Shown in pieces: positions 6,466 through 10,880 of a DNA stretch of 10,880 nucleotides. Under the pieces are notes generated by a model. That model was not told the origin of the DNA. It saw only the letters and a program-made list of their open reading frames with translations, and searched no databases. Source of the stretch: Candidatus Gastranaerophilales bacterium (GTDB lineage: Bacteria > Cyanobacteriota > Vampirovibrionia > Gastranaerophilales > Gastranaerophilaceae); assembly GCA_900772035.1 (NCBI GenBank), contig CAAGQE010000120.1, positions 1 through 10,880 on the forward strand, read 5' to 3'. How positions within the stretch are numbered: position 1 is the stretch's first letter; every line of letters starts with the position of its first letter. Made by a program: the position numbers and the translations under genes.

Positions 6466-7377
6466 ATGAACCAAAAGAATATCAAAGACAGAATATCGAG
6501 CATTAAAAGCACTCAAAAAATCACAAGGGCAATGAAAATGGTTGCCGCTGCGAAAGTTAAGAAGTGCGAAAATGCCGTGAAAGCATCAAGACCGTTCACA
6601 AAAGAAACGAACGAAATGCTTCACAAACTTTTGTTGACGGTAAAATCTTATCCCGATTACGAAGATCATGCCGATAAATCGTTGAATAATTGGAAAATTC
6701 TTCTTGAAAAACGTCCGGTTAAAAACGTTGCATACCTCATCATTTCTTCGGACAAAGGACTTGCAGGTGCTTACAATGCAAACATTGCAAGATATACCGC
6801 TAAAAAAATTAAAGAAATGAATGAAAAAGGAATCGGCGTAAAGTTGTTTGTTATCGGTCAAAAAGGTCTCAGCGCCTTAAAAAGAGAACAAAGAAACTGC
6901 GATTTTGAAATAGTAAAAACATATCCCGCATTTATTGAAGGCGGTTCATCCGCGCTTGCGACAGTAGTTGCGGAAGATATGGCAGATATTTTCGTAAAAC
7001 GTGAAATCGACGAAATGAACATCATTACAACAAGATTTAGAAATATGATGTCATATTCGGTCGAAGAATGGGATATTCTTCCTATGACGGATACGCAGGA
7101 AGATATTGCAAAGTATTCGACAGAAATGGATTTTGAACCTGATTTGTCATCAATTTTGACAAACCTCGTTCCGTTTTACATCGCAAATATAATCTATCAG
7201 GCATTGCTTGAAGCAACAGCCAGCGAACTTGCATCAAGAATGACGGCAATGTCTGCTGCTTGCAAAAACGCAGACGATATGATTAGAACTTTGACTATCG
7301 ACTACAACAAGGCAAGACAGGCGGCTATTACGCAAGAAATTACGGAAGTCGTAAGCGGTGCGGACGCGCAAAAATAA
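6466..7377 (+). CDS. atpG: ATP synthase F1 subunit gamma (central shaft), without the photosynthetic-type insertion
   Basis: A 303-residue rotor shaft subunit. The N-terminal helix IKDRISSIKSTQKITRAM (6-23) and VAAAKV (26-31) is typical. The core has SDKGLAGAYN (95-104), and the C-terminal helix has TASELASRMTAM (251-262) and the signature ITQEITEVVSGADA (288-301). Cyanobacterial and chloroplast gamma carry an extra segment of about 30 residues in the Rossmann-fold domain that limits wasteful ATP hydrolysis. Here the stretch between ILPM (204-207) and MDFEPD (221-226) is only 13 residues, so that segment is missing. There are three cysteines (34, 144, 266) and no regulatory cysteine pair. A slightly long, charged linker occurs at about 61-87. 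No beta or epsilon gene follows; an AsmA-like gene starts 17 bp later. Confidence 0.97.
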   Translation: MNQKNIKDRISSIKSTQKITRAMKMVAAAKVKKCENAVKASRPFTKETNEMLHKLLLTVKSYPDYEDHADKSLNNWKILLEKRPVKNVAYLIISSDKGLAGAYNANIARYTAKKIKEMNEKGIGVKLFVIGQKGLSALKREQRNCDFEIVKTYPAFIEGGSSALATVVAEDMADIFVKREIDEMNIITTRFRNMMSYSVEEWDILPMTDTQEDIAKYSTEMDFEPDLSSILTNLVPFYIANIIYQALLEATASELASRMTAMSAACKNADDMIRTLTIDYNKARQAAITQEITEVVSGADAQK

Positions 7378-7394
7378 AGAAATCGGCAGCTTAA

Positions 7395-10300
7395 ATGAAG
7401 AAGACAATTAAGGTTTTAACAAGTCTTTTTATCGGTACGGCGGCATTTGTTTTTGTCTTGTATCTTGCAATTTTGGCTGCTTTTCCGCTTGGATTTAACA
7501 GCGAACTTTTCAAAGGGCAAATTGAGAAAGAGTTTCACAAACAAACAGGTTTAACCCTGAAAATTGAGGACATATCGGCAAAAACCTCGATTAGTCCGTA
7601 CATCAACCTCGACGCAAAACACGTCGGGATTTGGTATCCCAATAAAGAAGAACTTTTGAAAGTCAAATCAATGAACATCAAAATAAAAGTTCTTCCTATT
7701 TTGATGAAAAGAATTTGCATTGAAAAAATCAGCGCAGACCGTCCTATCATTGCGTTTTCAATAGATTCTCATGGAAAATCGACAATAGATAAATATTTAA
7801 ATCTCAAACCAGATACAAATGCAGACTTTTCGGGCTTCAAATTCGTCGAAACCTTTCCGTCAATGAATGTTGACCGATATAAAATAAAAATCTACGACAA
7901 GCGTTACAGAAAGCCGTTTTTGATTGAGGGAGATAAGCTCACATTCGCAAGTATTCCTTTTTCAAAAGACGTGAAAGTAAACACAAAAGGAACTCTTTCT
8001 CAAAACGGAACAACATATATTAAATATAATACGTTGGTTGAAACTCCCGTAAAAGAAATCCCGACGCCGCTTTTCAACAGCAATCCGTTCGGGTATTTTA
8101 AGCAATACCAACTTAAAGCAAATGTAGATGCGAAATTAAAATTAAAAGAACAAAACAACAAAATAAAACCCTACGGAACCGCATCAATAAACAATTTGAG
8201 TTTTATTTTGGACAACGTTCTGCTCGCAAATAACTACATCAACGTAAAACTCGACAATAACAAAATTGACATTGACGCGGACATTCAAACGGGCAAAAAC
8301 AACCGTATGAAAGTCGTCGGAATTTATAATAACGGCAAGAATAAGAACGTTGATTTAAGCGTAAAGGCAAACAATGCGGATATTTCGACCCTCAAAGATA
8401 CCGCAGAAACAATAATGAACGCGTTTAACGTCAAACAAGAACTTTCTAAATATAAAGCGAGCGGCAAAATCAACCTCGATTTTAAAATCAAAAGCGACTT
8501 TAAAACCCTGTATTCACAAGGCATTGCGGAAATATTCGATGCTACGATAAGCGGAAAAGCAATCCCCTACAAGGTTACAGACATAAATTCAAGAATTAAT
8601 TTTTCCAACAATTCGATTAAAATCGAGCCGTCAAAAATGCTCGTAAACGGTACACCGATTACAATTCAGGGTAATGTCGACAACAAAACAAATGTTGATA
8701 TTATCGCAAAAGGTACAAACCTTGATGCGAAAAAAATCTCAGAACTTTTCTTCCCTCAAGATTTGAAACAAAAACTCGGCATTGAAGGAATAATAAGTTT
8801 CGATGCGAAAGTCACAGGCACGATGAAAGAGCCGAAAACAGGCTTGTTTGTTTCGTTTAAAGACTTTACCGTCATTAGCAAAAAAGTAATCGTCACGAAG
8901 TTCAAATCAGGTATTTTTAAATTAACAGGCACCCTCGACAAGCCGAAAGGTGACTTGACGCTTACTAACGCAACGTTTTTACCCAAAGAATTTAATAATG
9001 AACTCGGAGCAAAACAAATTTTGCTCGAAATTACTCCGAAAGAAATAAATCTTCCGAAAAACACCGTCACGCTTGCTCAAGCACCGATTTTAATTGAAGG
9101 AACGATAAAAGATTATTCGGAAACCCCTAGTTTTGATTTGACGGTAAACGGAAAATTAAAGAGCGATACGATATACTCATTCCTCAAACAAACAGGGGCT
9201 TTGAAAGATATTCAGGCTGCAACAAAGGGCTACATCAAAGTCGACGGAAAATTCACGGGAAAAGGCGACGAAGCAACCGTTAAAGCGACTTTCAACGCAG
9301 ATGCTCACAACTACATCTCCGCTGTCGTAATCAGAGAATTACTTAATCAACCTTCTGTCACAACGATTGATGCGGTTGTAAACGACAAAAACCTTGCAAT
9401 TAAAGACATAACTCTCTGCAAGGATATGCAAAACGGCTTCAAAGACAAAATTATTTCAATTAACGGAAACATCAAAAACATTGATAATCCGACTCTCGAC
9501 AATCTGAAAATCGTTGTCCCGAAAGCAATGACGTTCTCGATTGCTCAATTCAAAAACTCGGAAATAACAATTAAATCAGATCTTAACCTGAACGGTAAGC
9601 CCAAAAATCCTGTTATCAGAGGTTTTTTGGATGTTCAAAATATCAATATTCCAGAATATAAACTGAAAAGTAAAACAAACGAAATTTCATTTTCAAAAGA
9701 CAATATAAGAGTTTTCATTCCGAAACTCGAAATCGGAAAATCGAAATTCTGCGTCAATGCAGACATGAACCCTGCTCTTACGGGCAAAATCAAAGTCAAA
9801 AACTTCAATTTTGAATCCGATTATCTTGATTTGGACGAATTGAACCAATCGTTTGAAGACACTCAATCAAACCCGATATACCCCGGATTTTCCGTACCGA
9901 TAAATCTTCCCAAGGGTACAGCGTTGATAAAAGTCTTTAAAACAGGTGCAATTCAAGCCGAAAACATAACCTGCGACGTTTCGTTGACCGACAATGTTTT
10001 AAAAATGACAAATATCAAAGGCCGCGCTTACAACGGCAGCGTTTCCGGCAAATCCGAATACAACATCCTTCACACAACGACTATGACGGATGTCGTAGGC
10101 ACAGGTGCAAATGTTCAGCCGTTATTGTCGGCATTTACGGGCAAAAAAGACAAAATGACAGGCTCTGTCGACTACAAGGTGAAATTGAATACGGTCGGAA
10201 CAAAACAAATTCAACAAATGAGAAGCGCGAAAGGATACGTTGAATTTACCGCGAAACGAGGAACGATGGGTCCTTTGGGTCAGTTTGAACACTTCCTCTA

Positions 10301-10880
10301 CGCTCAAAACTTAATCAGCCAAAGCCTTATGAAAATGACGACTTTGTCCGTTATAAAAGCCGTTCGTCCGCAAAATACGGGCAATTACACGGTTGCAAAG
10401 GGCAAAATCGAAATCAGCCGTGGCAATTTAAACCTGAAAGTTTTGACCGTTGAAGGTCAAAATATGAGCCTTTATATGACAGGAAAAATCAACATTTTAA
10501 ACGATCTTGCTGATTTAAAAATCTACGGAAGAATTTCGCAGCAGGTTGAAAATGTTCTCGGCGACTTAACAAACCCAATCCCTAAAACGATTATGAGCAC
10601 ATCTTCTGAAACCTCAATCGGCAATTTATTCTATGACGAATACAACACAAAACTTCCGAAAGCCTTGACTGATGCAATTCCGAATCTCAACCCTGCAACA
10701 GGCTTGTCATCGAGAATGTTCACCGTTACAATTCAAGGTTCGCCAGACAGCATAAAAGCAGTAAAAAGTTTTAAATGGGTAATCGGCACAACTTCCGCTC
10801 CGACCCCGAATGCAAGAAAAACGACTCCGACACAACCAACCGCACAACAGATTCAACAACCGCAACCTGCGCAAACTCAA
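7395..10880 (+). CDS. AsmA-like membrane-anchored envelope protein, C-terminus beyond the window
   Basis: The frame is open from the ATG at 7395 to the window edge (1162 codons, no stop), so the 3' end is missing. The codon directly before the ATG is an in-frame TAA, so translation cannot start further upstream; no clear Shine-Dalgarno sequence is visible. Residues 1-34 hold a lysine start and one hydrophobic helix (about 7-30), an uncleaved anchor. The next segment has the AsmA N-terminal pattern: TGLTLKIEDISAKTSISPYINLDAK, then short beta strands. The bulk (about 100-930) is beta-rich with many alternating strands, typical of long AsmA/TamB-like lipid-transfer proteins. The AsmA-like C-terminal region (about 940-1128) contains RGTMGPLGQFEHFLYAQNL and ends in KSFKW. 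A Pro/Gln/Thr-rich tail follows (from about 1133), so the stop is probably close. The family is known for phospholipid transport and outer-membrane homeostasis in diderms; the exact role here is unknown. Confidence 0.85.
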   Translation, partial: MKKTIKVLTSLFIGTAAFVFVLYLAILAAFPLGFNSELFKGQIEKEFHKQTGLTLKIEDISAKTSISPYINLDAKHVGIWYPNKEELLKVKSMNIKIKVLPILMKRICIEKISADRPIIAFSIDSHGKSTIDKYLNLKPDTNADFSGFKFVETFPSMNVDRYKIKIYDKRYRKPFLIEGDKLTFASIPFSKDVKVNTKGTLSQNGTTYIKYNTLVETPVKEIPTPLFNSNPFGYFKQYQLKANVDAKLKLKEQNNKIKPYGTASINNLSFILDNVLLANNYINVKLDNNKIDIDADIQTGKNNRMKVVGIYNNGKNKNVDLSVKANNADISTLKDTAETIMNAFNVKQELSKYKASGKINLDFKIKSDFKTLYSQGIAEIFDATISGKAIPYKVTDINSRINFSNNSIKIEPSKMLVNGTPITIQGNVDNKTNVDIIAKGTNLDAKKISELFFPQDLKQKLGIEGIISFDAKVTGTMKEPKTGLFVSFKDFTVISKKVIVTKFKSGIFKLTGTLDKPKGDLTLTNATFLPKEFNNELGAKQILLEITPKEINLPKNTVTLAQAPILIEGTIKDYSETPSFDLTVNGKLKSDTIYSFLKQTGALKDIQAATKGYIKVDGKFTGKGDEATVKATFNADAHNYISAVVIRELLNQPSVTTIDAVVNDKNLAIKDITLCKDMQNGFKDKIISINGNIKNIDNPTLDNLKIVVPKAMTFSIAQFKNSEITIKSDLNLNGKPKNPVIRGFLDVQNINIPEYKLKSKTNEISFSKDNIRVFIPKLEIGKSKFCVNADMNPALTGKIKVKNFNFESDYLDLDELNQSFEDTQSNPIYPGFSVPINLPKGTALIKVFKTGAIQAENITCDVSLTDNVLKMTNIKGRAYNGSVSGKSEYNILHTTTMTDVVGTGANVQPLLSAFTGKKDKMTGSVDYKVKLNTVGTKQIQQMRSAKGYVEFTAKRGTMGPLGQFEHFLYAQNLISQSLMKMTTLSVIKAVRPQNTGNYTVAKGKIEISRGNLNLKVLTVEGQNMSLYMTGKINILNDLADLKIYGRISQQVENVLGDLTNPIPKTIMSTSSETSIGNLFYDEYNTKLPKALTDAIPNLNPATGLSSRMFTVTIQGSPDSIKAVKSFKWVIGTTSAPTPNARKTTPTQPTAQQIQQPQPAQTQ

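Noticed and set aside
7378..7394. Possible terminator or promoter between atpG and the AsmA-like gene
   Set aside because: The 17-bp gap contains no hairpin with a T-run and no paired -35/-10 boxes.
7535..9070. Several short minus-strand frames within the AsmA-like gene
   Set aside because: The plus-strand frame is continuously open for 1162 codons with AsmA-like features; the short frames are its antisense shadows.

Overview
This window is a housekeeping block from a diderm, moderately AT-rich bacterium. The best reading is a non-photosynthetic relative of the cyanobacteria (Vampirovibrionia/Melainabacteria, perhaps a gut Gastranaerophilales). The main evidence is the ATP synthase cluster. 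Its order is a, c, b', b, delta, alpha, gamma, with two different b-type stalk genes and no beta/epsilon genes behind gamma, which is the cyanobacterial arrangement. The gamma subunit lacks the regulatory insertion of photosynthetic cyanobacteria and chloroplasts, which fits a non-photosynthetic lineage. The assignment is an inference from gene order and protein features; no database search was possible.

Layout. Positions 1-2427 are on the minus strand: the first 21 codons of a probable family 9 glycosyltransferase (heptosyltransferase-like), preceded by and overlapping an intact comEC. The two form an operon read right to left. A short intergenic region (2428-2509) separates comEC from the divergent atp operon and holds two candidate back-to-back promoters whose -35 boxes overlap. 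Positions 2510-7377 hold atpB, atpE, atpF', atpF, atpH, atpA and atpG on the plus strand, tightly packed (overlaps of 8 and 1 bp, gaps of 4-37 bp). From 7395 to the window edge a very long frame, open for 1162 codons, encodes an AsmA-like membrane-anchored protein; it follows atpG by 17 bp and probably belongs to the same transcript.

Function. The atp genes encode the whole membrane Fo sector (a, c-ring, b/b' stalk) plus the delta, alpha and gamma subunits of F1. Beta and epsilon must lie elsewhere for a working enzyme. The c subunit lacks the side chains of Na+-binding c-rings, so H+ coupling is predicted. ComEC is the inner-membrane DNA uptake channel of natural transformation. The AsmA-like protein and the heptosyltransferase-like start both point to an outer membrane, probably with lipopolysaccharide. 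I saw no mobile element, CRISPR array, RNA gene or convincing intrinsic terminator, and no clearly new system. The points most worth a second look are the atpG-asmA linkage, the unusual b subunit, the shared divergent promoter region and the missing atpI/atpD/atpC.
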